From Rotaria socialis (Eukaryota; Rotifera; Eurotatoria; Philodinida; Philodinidae), in NCBI GenBank assembly GCA_905331475.1, contig CAJNYU010001458.1, forward strand, positions 150,475 to 214,474: 64,000 bases of DNA. Direction: 5' to 3'. The notes under the pieces are model-generated. The model was not told the DNA's origin. It saw only the letters and a program-made list of their open reading frames with translations, and did not search any database. Positions 13,701 to 26,049 of this stretch are shown here, one piece after another. Every line of letters starts with the position of its first letter. Position 1 is the stretch's first letter. A program made the position numbers and the translations under genes.

Positions 13701-16700
13701 GCAAAAAGTTTCAAAAACTTATACGAATCTACATATTTATCTGAAATATCAGCATAAAGTTGTTTTCTTTATTTCTTCTTGTTTCCTTATCAATTTTTTA
13801 TGCATATTTTGTTTCTATTTAAAAATCAATAGCTTCCTCTTTCTGTTTAATAGTACATAGTAGCGAAGCGCTGAAAAGATGTTTACCAAATTTATATTCG
13901 CTTGGCAAGCTTCTATTACCATCCTTTCTTCCTTATATATACACATTAGTCGTTATTCTGCTAACGTATGTAGTAAATATTTCTAAATATTGTATTGTAT
14001 TTTATTTATTTGTTAGAATGGTATTTTTAATTTCTTATGGTTTAGCCGGTAGTCAAGCATTCGCAACATTGTTTAATATCGTGTAGGCTGAGTATTTATT
14101 TTCTTGATATATTTTTAAAAACTAATTCTTTTAGATATACTGACGTCATTCCAGCCTTTTGTTGGATTTTAACATTTGTTGTTTTCGTGTTGCATTCATT
14201 TATTCAACCAATTATTTCTGTATTAACTCTTATCAAAGCTATACTTTTTACTATGACAGTAAATAATTCTATACAATATTTGTATGATAAATATATATTT
14301 TGCTAGATAATTATAACACTGATAGTTGGTTCAAAAATTCAAAATCAACCCACCAGCGATTATAGTGCTACAGGCGATTCGATGTTGATGAGTGCAATGG
14401 CTTTATGTGAGATATTTTGCTGCAATTTTCTTTAAAACATTGATTTAAATTTTAGGTGGTGCTGTAAACATAATGCCTCTGATGTTTTCTAAATTGAAGC
14501 AAACAAGACAACAAGTAAATTTGTTTTTCTTTGTTTATGAAAGCTACTATTTGATTGTTTTAAGATGATTGGTTTTAATGTAGCTGTTGTTCTTGGTTTA
14601 ACAACATGTCTCCTTCTAAATATTCTTTGGTATGTAATAATCATATTTATTGTGATGAAATAGAGAAATGAGGATGTGAGTACTCCGATGTTGTCAGAAT
14701 TAGGAAGGGGTATATTCTGGGTAGTTATTTGAACGAAAAAAACATCCAAACTATGATTTTCTGTGAAGTAATAAGCATTTTTTGAAAAGATTATTGTGTA
14801 TCTCGGATGTTTTTATGCTAATCATGATATATTAAGTAGGCGAAATTACAGATTCTGTAAGACTTTAAAGAATTCGAATTGACACTAACGAATGCAAGTT
14901 TGTTTAACTGAACTTACCTAGTCCGAAAGCTAGTTTAGAAAAGAAAAAAAATTTCATCTAAAAGACTCAACACTCATATAAGAAGATTTCTTCGATGTTG
15001 AATAGAAAACGAGATTCAGACTGATAATGCCTATTTAGGGCGTCTAGCATATAGTTTAATTTTGTCAATAAATGATTTTCTCGCATAGATCAGACACTTT
15101 GTAGTACTTTACATCTAGTTCTAAGATAGACCCTAAATTCTTAGATATAGAAACAAATGCTGATTCTACCGTTCACTTGAGGAATGTCACGTTTACAACA
15201 AAGTCAGAGTAAAATTCAAATGTTTAGGCGTATTAAAAGAATACGCGAGCTAAATTATGTTTTATCTGAAGGTGTTGGTCAGTATTGGAAATTGTGCCAC
15301 AAAAAAGTGCCTGTCTACCAGTCTATCCTAATAAAACAAATTCAATTGAATCTCAACTTTTTTCTGGCCTACAAGTTGCAGGCGAATGTATTGCTTCACC
15401 TTCCTTACAAGAGTAATCATTTTTTTCTAATTTTTGTTCAAAACTTGCTGAACTAAACCTATTTAAATCTAGCACATGCAAACACTTCTAATTTAAATAA
15501 TGCTCTTACTATAATCTCCAAACATTTATACAGTAACCTCACAATCTTGTTCAACCACTAAAAAAAACTTTGAGCATCAATGGTAACTAGACAATCCTTG
15601 TGTAAAAAATACTGTATATATCTATTCGCACGTAAATAAACTTAATTAGATGATAAACTAATCGATTAAAATGTAATTAGTCAATATATCCATGAACTGA
15701 TAACAAACAATCTCAATAGTTTTTGAATAAATTTCATACTGAAAGTTCTGCGAGATGATTTTCTTCATGACTGAAGTCTCAAAAATTATTTTTCAAAAAA
15801 TTGTTCATTTCCCAGAATTGCTTGCATTGAAGAGCAAGAACCTTTGATTTTCTACTATCTTCTGATACTTGATGAGGATTTTCCCATTGGGCATTGCTGT
15901 TTGTATCTAACATGATAAATTACAAGCTAAAATTTCATTTGAATATTCATCTTCGCTGTCGAGAATGACAATAAATAACCATGCTGCTTTTAGGAAACTA
16001 TTCATCGTTAAGAACGTCAATGCATAGAGATTTTATAATTTAAAGAATTTTCTGTCAAGTATTCAAGTTTGTTTTGAACTTTCGTATTCTTAAAAGCAAG
16101 TATAACTGCGTGAACTAAGTTGTCTTTTAATGGATAACATCATAAACGCTCGTTTCTCAATAATAAATCGACGTGAAAAGTTTCTACATAGAGCTAATTT
16201 TTTTCAGAACATACACCTGTTAGATAAAAATGTGCGGAAAAAAAGATTTGAAAGTAAAAGGATATAAACTGCGTTATGCTTTGTAATCATTTTGTTAGCG
16301 AATAATACTGTTCGCTCATTAACTACTATAGTTTAACAAAAATGCCTAACAGAACGATCGTTTTTCACTTATTTGATAACATAATTTTGTGCGAATATAA
16401 TTTTCTTGTTTTGTTACAAGAGCTGCATTGAAAGGTGAAATTTCAACGATACCATTAAGCAAAGTTTGCTTTATCATCTTGTGTTAAAATTTTTCTTTTT
16501 CAAATTTTCTTTTCAAATAGATCCTTGAAAGCAAAAAATATGCTTCTTATAAATATGTTTCAATAATTATTGAAATATTTGTTGCGATCAGCATTTCAGT
16601 ATCATTCATAACAGTCGGATCAATATTATATCATACAAGTGAGATTATTGGATTTACATTTCGTTTTGTCTAAGAACACTTTTCTGTAGTCAGTGGTGTT

Positions 16701-18599
16701 GTTGATTCATATTGGGATTTAAAAATGGAGACTGAATCAAAATATAGAGGTATTTTAAAATATTTTACTAAACGACGGTTAGTGGTTTATTTTACATTGT
16801 GCAGTAATAAAATGTATTTTTATTTTTATTTTTCAGAATCCTCGGGTTGGGCATATCAATAATATGTTTCACAATTGTATTTGTTATTGTATTTACTAAA
16901 CCAAATGTAAGAAGACAATTTTTCTTAATATTCCAATTCGATTTAATATTTATAGAGTTTTAAAACTGTTCTTGAACAAGGTGGTACTATTTTGTTAAGT
17001 ATTCAAATAGGTATTTTTGTTGCAATGATGATCTATCAAGTATCATTACCGAATTTCAGGTACAATTGTTTGATTACTGATTTTTTCCTGAAAAATCTTT
17101 GTTTTAGTTCGTGCGAGATTCCATTTTCCTTACCAAAATGGTTTTTTCATTTGCAATTTTTCATTCCGGTTTATTTTATTTGTATTTTTATTTATGACTT
17201 GTACGTTATAATTAAGATGTAATTCGTTAGAAAACTATAATTGATATTGTTTTTGTTTTGTTTTTCGAAACTGCAATTTGTACTTTCAAATTCTCACTCA
17301 ATCATAGCAAATTTTTATCTTTTATCTATCTACTCAACAATCATACCAATTACTCAATTTCAATTCTTTTAGATAGAAAATTGCCATGCAAGCGAGATCG
17401 CCTCGTATTGGATTTGAAGGAATATTTTCCGACGAAAACATACATCATATTGGCTTTGAACAATATGAGACTGATCAGCAAGAACATGCACCACCAGCGT
17501 ATCCATTAAGTATGATTTTAATCTATCTCTCAATTACTAACTTAATCGTATGGTTACTAAAACGTTTAATCGATAGTTCGAATTTAGTTTTCAAGTAGAA
17601 ATCTTTGCAAATAAATTAGAACAAATAAATTGTGCCTATGTACTCGAACTCGATGAATTAAATGTAGTGTTGTTCTAAATGTTCTGTTAAGTAGTTCTTG
17701 CTGAATTTGAGGAACGAACAGAAATATCTAAGTGGTATTTTTGTATTAAAATTTCGCATTATTATTCAATAATAGAGTTAGAATCTCAATGAGTAATACT
17801 CAATTTTGATAATTACAAAAATACATCTCTGATTCTTTTCATTTTCAATTCATCAGATGATACAATGCCAATTCCCGATTCATCTTTTCGGAACAGCTTC
17901 TCTGGTTTTGATACTTCATCACTTGTTACCCAAACAACACCATCGGGTGCGAAATCATTACAAAATAATGACACGTCTCGAAAAGCAAAGACAAAAAGTC
18001 TTTCGTATCCACAATTATCTGCGATTTATAATGAAATTGTTAATCAATGGTGTCGAGAACAATGGCTTCTATTTGATGACGATCAAAAAGAGACTTACTT
18101 AACGCTAGATTTTAAAACAAGAGGATTTTTCACTGTACAAATGGCTATTGATCACTTTCATCTTACCAGTAGTACCCACCTACTTTTATCTCAACCTGAA
18201 TGTTTATTAATTCGAACACAAAAAAAAGCAAAAACTTCATTTTTACCTAATTCAAGTATTTCCATTGGCAATTTATTGCAGAATGATATTTCTCAACAAA
18301 CATTTCGATATAAGATTCTAGCAATTATCTGTGAATCACATGAAACAAATAGTAAATTAATGTTTTATAAAGATAAACAAACACATGATTGGTATGTTTA
18401 TTATAATGAATCGATATCATCACCGTCCTGTTGTAATATGTTATCGAATGAAGAACACCGTCAGATAGAATCATTTATTCAACAAGAAAATCAATTACAT
18501 TCAAACGATTTATCAAACTTTGCACCGCCACTATCAAATTTATACAATCATCCGATTGTTTATATATATATACCGGACAAAAACAACAAAAAACATTAG
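10780..18599 (+). CDS. Multipass amino-acid-transporter-like protein (AAAP-like, 11 TM)
   Basis: Exons assembled by frame: start ATG 10780, a 49-bp first intron (10832-10880), then the first TM with AAVLGTGVLGLP, a glycine-rich opening typical of amino acid permeases. Further exons encode hydrophobic segments near 11000-11100, 13900-14080, 14140-14320, 14400-14640, 16530-16640, 16830-16910, 16960-17060 and 17110-17220. I count 11 membrane spans, the number usual in the AAAP superfamily (SLC32/36/38). An exon at about 15287-15411 (starting near IVPQKSACLP) encodes a non-membrane loop; its 5' junction is unresolved. The tail (17400-18599) is about 300 residues, hydrophilic and Ser/Gln-rich. A 2564-bp intron (11290-13853) contains another gene. 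Substrate unknown; family assignment rests on topology and the first-TM motif only. Confidence 0.6.
11649..12677 (+). CDS. Intronless 7-TM receptor-like protein nested in an intron
   Basis: Single open frame of 342 residues beginning at ATG 11649. Hydrophobic spans lie roughly at residues 8-30, 52-78, 84-108, 125-148, 181-204, 243-266 and 272-296, a seven-span GPCR-like plan. There is a Cys-rich short intracellular region, a basic loop before span 6 (RSLKRLL) and an LPWIDFITFFFY segment in the place of the usual NPxxY of span 7. No classical DRY or NPxxY is visible. Codon use resembles the neighbours. It lies wholly inside the intron at 11290-13853 of the surrounding transporter gene, on the same strand. 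Best guess: a diverged orphan rhodopsin-type receptor from a lineage-specific expansion. Ligand unknown. Confidence 0.7.
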   Translation: MAAKNLISILHLFILTAFSFILAIVLIIQLSIGVWNILRNFCWKQNSNQLLIYNFYVFHHLIVCIVRCALIFFSCLSIIIFNQCLSIEIFIHFLLLLSTFDLLLIIVGETAHFWDSTVNHKSAIYSKCCLIFGTVFNYFVSILFLAIHLTLSGENFLTIEICRMPTNTFLFMEHNYDEKTSMPTMIACALFILIDLLTFSWIYIAYRDIYNLKRKSLANLFFYSLVFTKFKGSERSLMVNRSLKRLLTVCLFLISNMIATLPILTLKIFNISLNIYLKLFLIYFTTLPWIDFITFFFYNETKLVKTKNVSKKIISNEHYTLQQLIGRRLSSYRESIIFIPKS

Positions 18600-20235
18600 T
18601 CATTTATCATTGAACTCAGAGAATTGAAAATATCGAATTTGTAAATTAAAGAAATCTGATTTGCTTTTATTTCAACATAGACATATGTTTTACGAGGAAT
18701 GATTATCTAATCGACAAAAGAATTTAAATTTTTTTTCCAGTGTTGTGATTCTTGTTGTGCAATCTCTTGTCGCAAGAGAATTGTTGCTTTTATTTTCGTT
18801 GATGTATTTTTTCCTGCTTCTTTTTGTTTTGACTAATAATACTAAATAATTATATTTATCGTACGATTATTATAAATTCTACTTATATAGATTTCATTAA
18901 ACAACAAGAAGTTGTCATATCACAAATCAATGAAATTAATGAATTGAGCCACGATTATAAATAATGACACAATTTTTATTTTCATTCAAACGATTCTTAT
19001 AGTTTTTGTTTTTTCAAGGTTCGAGTTTGTTATTTTATTCAATAATATTTGCTCACTTGGTAGTAAATAGTAGAAAAAAAAGAGCAACTTCACAAAACAT
19101 GCGAGTCAACGTTAAATCCATAAAAAAAAATGCTTATAAAACGAAAGAAGTAGTAAATAAGACCGATTAAATAATCATGAATAATAGCATTGTTACTACT
19201 AAAAATGTTCATATATCACTTTGCATTAATCTCCCATTCAAGCATTTTAGTTGATACAACATCAGTAGAGTGATAAAATACATAGTCGAAAACATTTTTT
19301 TCATGATTGATTGAGTAGATGCTAATAAAACTATGACTTTTTATCTTTCGTAACTTTGGATTTAATTGAATTTAATCAAATTATTCGATCAAAAGTTAAG
19401 ATACTTAAGTGTTCATCGACCTAGTGCAATAGACTGAACAATTGAGCTTGTTCAACTATTATTGTTTTTGTTCTTGGACAAAAGAAATTTTTGTTGTCAA
19501 GGCTATCGTGTTCATCGAATTATTATACTTCTTGCAAGCCAACAAAAAACAAAATGTAAGTAATTATTTAAGGATCACGAGAACATTGTGAGGCTATTAC
19601 ACTAATTTGCTTCAATCACAATAGGCTTTGCCGAGAGAAAAATTAGTCTTATTCAAATGCTATATTTTTGATTCCCTATAATTAACTAATGAAGCTGAAG
19701 AATAATACTATTGTATGGGAAAAGCACAGAAAATGAATATGAACTGTGCATCGTCACGATATTGTAATTACTTTTTCAACGAGTTCACTCATACACAAGC
19801 AAAATTACTGGGGGCTATTGAAAATTAAAAGATCGTTAAACGTTCATTTAGCATACAAAGGACAGTGCCAACATAATTTATAACTTGTTGCACGTTAATG
19901 TTTCTTTCATGCAATTTGGTTTTGAAGCTAGAACACAAGCTTTTTTCTTTCTCTCGCTCTCACCGCTGACGTCGTCTATCGTCGATCGAAGCGTATACGA
20001 TGAAGAAAAAAGAGAAAAAAGCGCAATGAGAGAGAACATAGCAGGGATGTGTCAATAACAAACCAACGAATCAATATGCAAAGCATGTGCCAATGATAGG
20101 AGAACAAACAACTGGGTAAAACATTTCTCTCTCATATCTTAACCATAAAAAATAATAGCCATGACATAGGTACACAAAGGAAACTCTAAAGCGTCTACTA
20201 TTTATTGTTCGTTTACTTCGTAAAAAACAGTGCTA
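18600..20235. other. Intergenic region upstream of PGAP4
   Basis: About 1.6 kb AT-rich and without coding-quality frames. Near 19940-20000 is a less AT-rich patch with CTCTCGCTCTC and a CRE-like half site (TGACGTCG at about 19969), which could be a promoter element for PGAP4, about 260 bp upstream of its ATG. No repeats recognised. Confidence 0.35.
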
Positions 20236-22076
20236 ATGAAATGTTTCAATACATCAAACATTTTTGTATTTCGTTCCAAATGTCGTCGAAATTACAGTAA
20301 AATAATAACATCGAGTACATCATTTCTTTTATTTCAATGGCATCAACGTATTCATTTTTATCTATCAATCATTGCATTGTTCATAGCAGGTTTAATATCT
20401 TATTATAAACCATTTGGCCTTCTTTATAATTTCAAATATGTTAAACCAGAAACTTCATTAATTATTCCTATACGTAATAATTTAATAGAGAAACAAAAGC
20501 AACAACAACAACAAGCTTATGAGTGGCTTGATAGCGTATGGAAAAATCCAAACAATCACTCAAATATTATTTCAAATCAAACTGATCAATCACGTTTTTA
20601 TGATTTTATTCATATGCAAACTATAAATTCGTCTTTATCGTCTTATAAATTGTTCGAGAAGCCAAAACAAACATCATCAAATACTCAAACGGATACCAGT
20701 GATCAAATTATTATTTCTATTCTATATACTCAACAAGATGTCGATCATCATGATGGCAAATTTTACGTTGGTCAAGTACTTTATCAACTTTTAAAAAATT
20801 ATCATCCACGTTTTATTATCACTTTATGTGAAAATGGAAATGCGGATGGTAAAATATCGGATGATATTGAATTAATTCGACGATTAGTACCTGCTTTTAT
20901 TATTAATACAACAAATTCAGCGCAAACGTTGGATATGTATGAACGAGAAAAACAAGCACATTTACAATGTATTCTAGCAAATTTTCAGTCATTTCCAAAT
21001 GCTAATTATTTTCTATTATTACAAGACGATGCTCAACCTATTGGTGATGATTTTTATCTTCGTTTTCTATCTCTAATTGATTATCGTGTAAAACAGCGAT
21101 GGCCAATAGATGGTTATAGAAAACAACCAGCTTTTCTTAAAGTCTATCATCCAAGATGGTTAACTGATTATCGACATCCATCATTCTATATTATCGTGCA
21201 ATTAATTGCATCGAGTCTTTTTCTCACATTTTTTTCTTTTGCTTGTTTTTATTTATTTCAAATCATTAAACAGGTACGTACAAATACAATCATTTGTTTT
21301 CATTTCATAGTGAAATTAAAATAGATAATTATTATTCTACTGAGACAGGGATAATATTTCAAAACTATATCCTTGATATATTTTCTATTGTTGAATTCTT
21401 ACATAAGCAGCAATGAATGTTTTTGAAACGGGTATGCTATTAATAAATTTCTAAGGTATATCAGATGAAACCAAAACTTCACTGTATTACTGTGAGTTTG
21501 AGTTAGAATATTTTTCATATTTTGCTATAAAAACAACTTTTATTTGATTAACAGCAGCAGTCATATTGTATTTTATATCTTAATATTACAAGAATTGTTC
21601 AAGAAAATTTTGTTTTTCTATTTTCATTCAAGAGCAACCAAAATAATTCAATGACGCATACTAATAAATTCTCCTGGCATTGCTATGATATATTTATCAA
21701 TCGTCTCAAATCGGGTGACTTAAATCGAACTCATTTTCTATATTATTTTTTACTTTTCACGGCTGTACTTATTTTACTAAATCATACTAATGTATCCTGG
21801 GCATGGCGTTCGCTGCATCCATCGTTTTATGCTATTTATCCAGCACCATCCTGTTGTTTACCTGGTGTAGTCTATTTTCGACAAACATATGTTCAAGTCA
21901 CTGATTATTTGAATAGTGTTAAATGTTATAATGGATATGCGATCGATACAGCTTTTGATGATTTACCAAAACGAATACATCTGCAAACATATCTGGTCGA
22001 ACCGAATTTAGTTCATCATATTGGTTTATATTCGAGACTTCGGCACATGTATATTAATCCATATTTACTTGATTAA
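20236..22076 (+). CDS. PGAP4: PGAP4 (TMEM246), GPI-anchor GalNAc side-chain transferase
   Basis: Two exons (20236-21273 and 21633-22076, phase 0 junction IKQ/SNQ) give 493 residues; human PGAP4 is about 403. An N-terminal membrane segment (about residues 36-56, IHFYLSIIALFIAGLIS) precedes a GT-A-like domain with the acidic motif LLLQDDAQP and LKVYHPRWL. After this come two closely spaced hydrophobic segments near the exon junction (IIVQLIASSLFLTFFSFACF and FLLFTAVLILLNH), matching the inserted tandem TMs known in this family, then PSCCLPG and VEPNLVHHIGLYS. Family role: adds GalNAc to GPI mannose in the Golgi lumen. A Gln-rich spacer lies between the first TM and the catalytic part. Start ATG 20236 is the first in frame. 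Confidence 0.88.
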
Positions 22077-22667
22077 AACCGGTGAATGTATAAATATTGT
22101 GATAGAAAATGAATGTACTACTCAGATATTTGTTTTGTTTGTCTTTTTTTTGCAGTATTTATTCAAATAAATAGACTTTAAGATAATTATAATCTTTGAG
22201 TCTGTCATGAAGCATGTCGTTTTGTTTTCCAGAAAACAAATCAGAACAAGCGTTTCAAATATCTAATATTTGATCGCTCTCTTACTATTAACAGATTGTT
22301 GATAAATCTTAAGAGGTATGTATTTTATCAATTCAATATATTAGTTTATTCTATATCATCGCTAAAATGCTATGTAAATCAATCGTCGAGATACTATCAA
22401 TATTTGAATTATAAATAATATGAAACAGTAAAATATACTCATCATAGAATGTTTTACTTAAAGTATACTTGAAGAATTAGGATTATCTTTAAAAAAAGCG
22501 AGTGCTCATACTATAGCGTCATCTATGAAACTCCATATTTTATTGCCAAATACCAATAATAATTAATGTATATGAGAATGCAATGCTTGCTTCTTGGACT
22601 TGTCTTGTTTTGTTTTTTTAACTTTATTCAATAAATGTTGAGTACTCTATTGAAGTTATTATTCTAA
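22077..22667. other. Intergenic region between PGAP4 and ORAI
   Basis: About 590 bp, AT-rich, with an AATAAA-like signal near 22167 that may serve PGAP4. Nothing else recognised. Confidence 0.4.
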
Positions 22668-23418
22668 ATGATGAATGAAAATGAACATATTGAACAAATC
22701 CATGCCAGAAATCTATTTAGACAACGTCGTCTTCTATTTAGCAAGGCCAAATTAAAAGCTGTTTCACGTACAAGTGCTCTACTGTCGGGCTTTGCTATGG
22801 TCAGTGCCAATTGTGGGTATTGCATTCATATGCCTACAATAGGTTATGAGCATATTAATTTTTTCTTTTTTTTGTCCTTTTTCACAGATTGCTATGGTAG
22901 AAGTTTCATTAGATGATTATAAGCAATCAAAAACGTCTACACCTCTCATCGTTACCTATGCAGCGCTCACGTGTCTTGTAGTAGGTGTACACCTATTAGC
23001 TTTAATGATTAGCACTTGTATACTACCACTACTAGAAACTGGTGATAGTTTTGGCTATGAGGACCATGAAACAATGTTTGCTTACATTGAGCTAGCTTGG
23101 ATTTTAAGTACCGGATTTGGTATGACTTTTTCGTTTTATTTTGAGGAAATAAAATTCTACGATGTCTTTTATTCAGGTATATTTTTGTTCTTACTGGAAA
23201 TTGCTGTCGTATGCTGGGTAAAATTTTATGTCATATTGCGTCCTGCAGCCGTCGCAGCTACAATGATCATTGTACCAGTTATGCTATTATTTTCGATATT
23301 TGCATTACATTTTTATCGACGTCTTGTATTTCATAAATTAAATCAGCATCAAACTGAACTGGACCAAATAGAAATTGGATTAACAACTGTAAAATTTCCA
23401 ATGGTGGACAATGTTTAA
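22668..23418 (+). CDS. ORAI1: ORAI store-operated calcium channel subunit
   Basis: Two exons (22668-22799, 22888-23418) encode 220 residues, shorter than human ORAI1 (301) mainly at the N-terminus. The pore-lining first TM is nearly invariant: SRTSALLSGFAM then IAMVEVSLD. It keeps the Arg equivalent to human R91 and the Glu of the selectivity filter (human E106). The residue equivalent to the human V102 gate is Ile, and the intron falls exactly before it. TM2 (CLVVGVHLLALMISTCILP), TM3 with the conserved Glu (LLEIAVVCWVKFY, human E190 position) and TM4 ending HFYRRLVFHK are all present, followed by a short C-terminal helix that should contact STIM. The channel mediates calcium entry at the plasma membrane after ER store depletion. 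ORAI1/2/3 cannot be told apart here. Confidence 0.95.
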
Positions 23419-23565
23419 TAATGAAAAATGAAAAATGAAAATATTGGCATTCTGTTTATGACAATAGTTTCATTTACTGAAACTACTATTTCTTTTGATG
23501 TTTTGTTTTTATCTAAAATGTCTTTATTTGTAGATATCTAATTCTTTTATTGAAATGTTACACCG

Positions 23566-26049
23566 ATGACCGCTGAAAAAGGGGAAGCAATCAAAGAAAA
23601 AGGTCAGTAAAAGCATAATGCCTTCCTTTCTATCATTGGAGTCGACGCCATCATTGCAAATATATTTTTAGAATTTGTTATTTGTTTTTAAGATCTAATA
23701 AGTTAGACAATGCATTTAGTCAAGCAATGGCAAATGTACTTGAGTTTTTGTCAGAATTATACTAACGTACCATTACGTTCAAGAAGCAAGAACATGAGTG
23801 AATGTTATTCTATCTTATTTTATTTACACGATATTAAACAGTGCATAGAAAGTTTTAGCGGCTTTTTTCCATTAGTAAAGTGGCTGCATAGTATTTAATA
23901 TTCTAATTCTATTGAAAGAATAATTTTGTATAGAATTTCTAAAATAATTCCATCAGAGAGATATTAATATTAACCAATTTTCTATTCCGTCGAATTTTCG
24001 AAAGCAATACTAGTAAGTTATTTCAAGGTATTAATTAAGATTTCTTTATAAAAGCAATCATTAAAAGACTATTAAAGAAACTGAACTTGTTCTTTGACCT
24101 AAGAGAAATAATTCTTGCAGTCGGATTTGAAATCGATTGTCAAAATCGAGAAGATTTATTTGAAAAGAGTATCAGCCCAAAGGTTTATTTTCATTTTCTG
24201 GAAAACGTATGACCTTAGAATAAGATTACAACTGTAAAACAAAATCTCCGTTAATTCCATAAAAGAAAGTCTTTTGACTGATTAATTATTTCCTATGTCC
24301 CTCATGCAGTTCATCATGAACTGTGAATCTCTTGAGAACAATTCGAGGCATTAGCTTATTATTGCAAAAAGAAGTATTCTCCGTGTTTCGCCTGAGAAAT
24401 ATTAAATTAATTGATTTGTTAGTTTCGATTTAGAACTGCACATTAACGAGACATAGTTAGAATAATTGATTGTGAAAGTTTCAGTTTTTGCCATTTCATT
24501 CGTTTTGAATTATATGTCTATCATAAAATCGTCCCTTTTACATTGTTGAATTCGATGATCTTTCTTCAAAATAAACGTAAATCAAATTTGACAATCAATT
24601 TGTTTTTGACAGAGATCATGGCATTCATTTTAACAGCTATTTAGAATAAGAATATCTCCTTAGAACTAAATTAAGAGTCGAATCTCTTCGTAAAGTTTAT
24701 CAGACTTTACACAATACATATGAACTCAATTCAATTGGGATTAATCACTTAAAACATTTTTCACATAAGACGGAAGATAAATATATTCATACGCTGATTT
24801 CCACACTGGAGATTTGTCTGTATAGTTCTATTCCTAATGTGACCATATAAAACAAAACTACTCACAAAACTCAAATATCAATCATAATAGAACGAACTAT
24901 TTTCGCAAGTCTAATGAGTTTCTTTGTTTTATAGGCAACAAACACTTTTTACAAAAGAAATACAACGATGCCATTCATTGTTACAACCAAGCATTAAAGC
25001 AGAATGGTGAAAAAGCAATTTATTACGTTAATCGAGCATTATGTTATATAAAATTAAAACAATGGGATAAAGTATATCAAGATGCTCGCCATTGTCTTGA
25101 TCTTGATCCAAATTATATCAAAGCTCATGCCTATCTCGGTCAATATTATATTGAACAACAACAATACGATGAAGCCATCACATATTTTAAGCAAGCACTT
25201 GAATTATGCAAAGTTTGTTTTCTTTGTTCTTTTTGAGAAATCGAAATTATTGTCATTATTATTCTATTTATTTATTTCGAATAGATTCAAAATAAAAATT
25301 TTGGTGATGAAATTCAACGACTATTACGTTATGCACAAAAACGTCGTTTTTCTATTATGGAACATAAACGTATTGAAAATGAAATTAGTTTACAAACATA
25401 TCTGCGTTCATTAATACAAACCGATAAAGAACGTCGTATGCAATTACGTATTGAAAAATATTTAGAAGATAAAGATCCAACACAATCATCAACAAATTCT
25501 CTTTCGATTTTAAAACAGTTTTTGTCTAAAATAATGAATCGTCATAATCAACAGATAACAACAAGTCTTGCTTCAGTTGTGTCAGTCAGTCCAAAAGTAG
25601 CAACCACAACAACGCATAACAATGAAATGAATGTTGCTATTGATCAACAACTTGAACAAGCATTACAAGATATCGAACAGTCAGCTGATCAATCATTAAA
25701 TGAAATGAATATTTTATTTAATGAAGTTGATGTAAGAAGGAAACGGCGTGAAATTCCTGAATATTTAACATGCAAACTTTGCTACGATCTTATGAGAGAT
25801 CCAGTTATAACACCATGTAAATAAAAAAAAACTCTATTTAATTCATTGATTTTTACTCGTTTTTTTTTTCTAGTTGGTATTACCTATTGCCGATCATGTA
25901 TTGAAGAAAATCTGTATAAAGTTAGTCATCTTGATCCAATTGCGAATAAGCCACTTGTTGTCGATCAACTTGTTAATAATCTTGTACTTAAAGAAATAGT
26001 TGAAAAATTTATTAAAGAAAATGAATGGGTCAATTCCGAGTGTTTCTAA
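23566..26049 (+). CDS. STUB1: STUB1/CHIP, TPR and U-box E3 ubiquitin ligase co-chaperone
   Basis: Four exons (23566-23602, 24935-25212, 25285-25816, 25874-26049) give 340 residues versus 303 in human. Exon 1 encodes only the first 12 residues and is separated by a 1.3-kb intron. TPR repeats occupy residues about 8-110 (IKEKGNKHF, YYVNRALCYIKL), with the Lys and Asn of the carboxylate clamp that binds Hsp70/Hsp90 tails. The coiled-coil middle contains a Gln/Thr/Ser-rich insertion (about residues 165-215). The U-box is residues about 261-335 (IPEYLTCKLC, RDPVITPFGITYCRSC, HLDPIANKPL). Unusual: cysteines 268, 271, 288 and 291 occupy the places of RING ligand pairs 1 and 3. Only 147 bp separate this start from the ORAI stop. 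Confidence 0.94.

Noticed and set aside
25800..25830. Reading TPC at the STUB1 exon 3 end, which would add a further RING-type Cys
   Set aside because: The donor is after CCAT, so the spliced codon is TTT (Phe); the TGT codon exists only in unspliced sequence.
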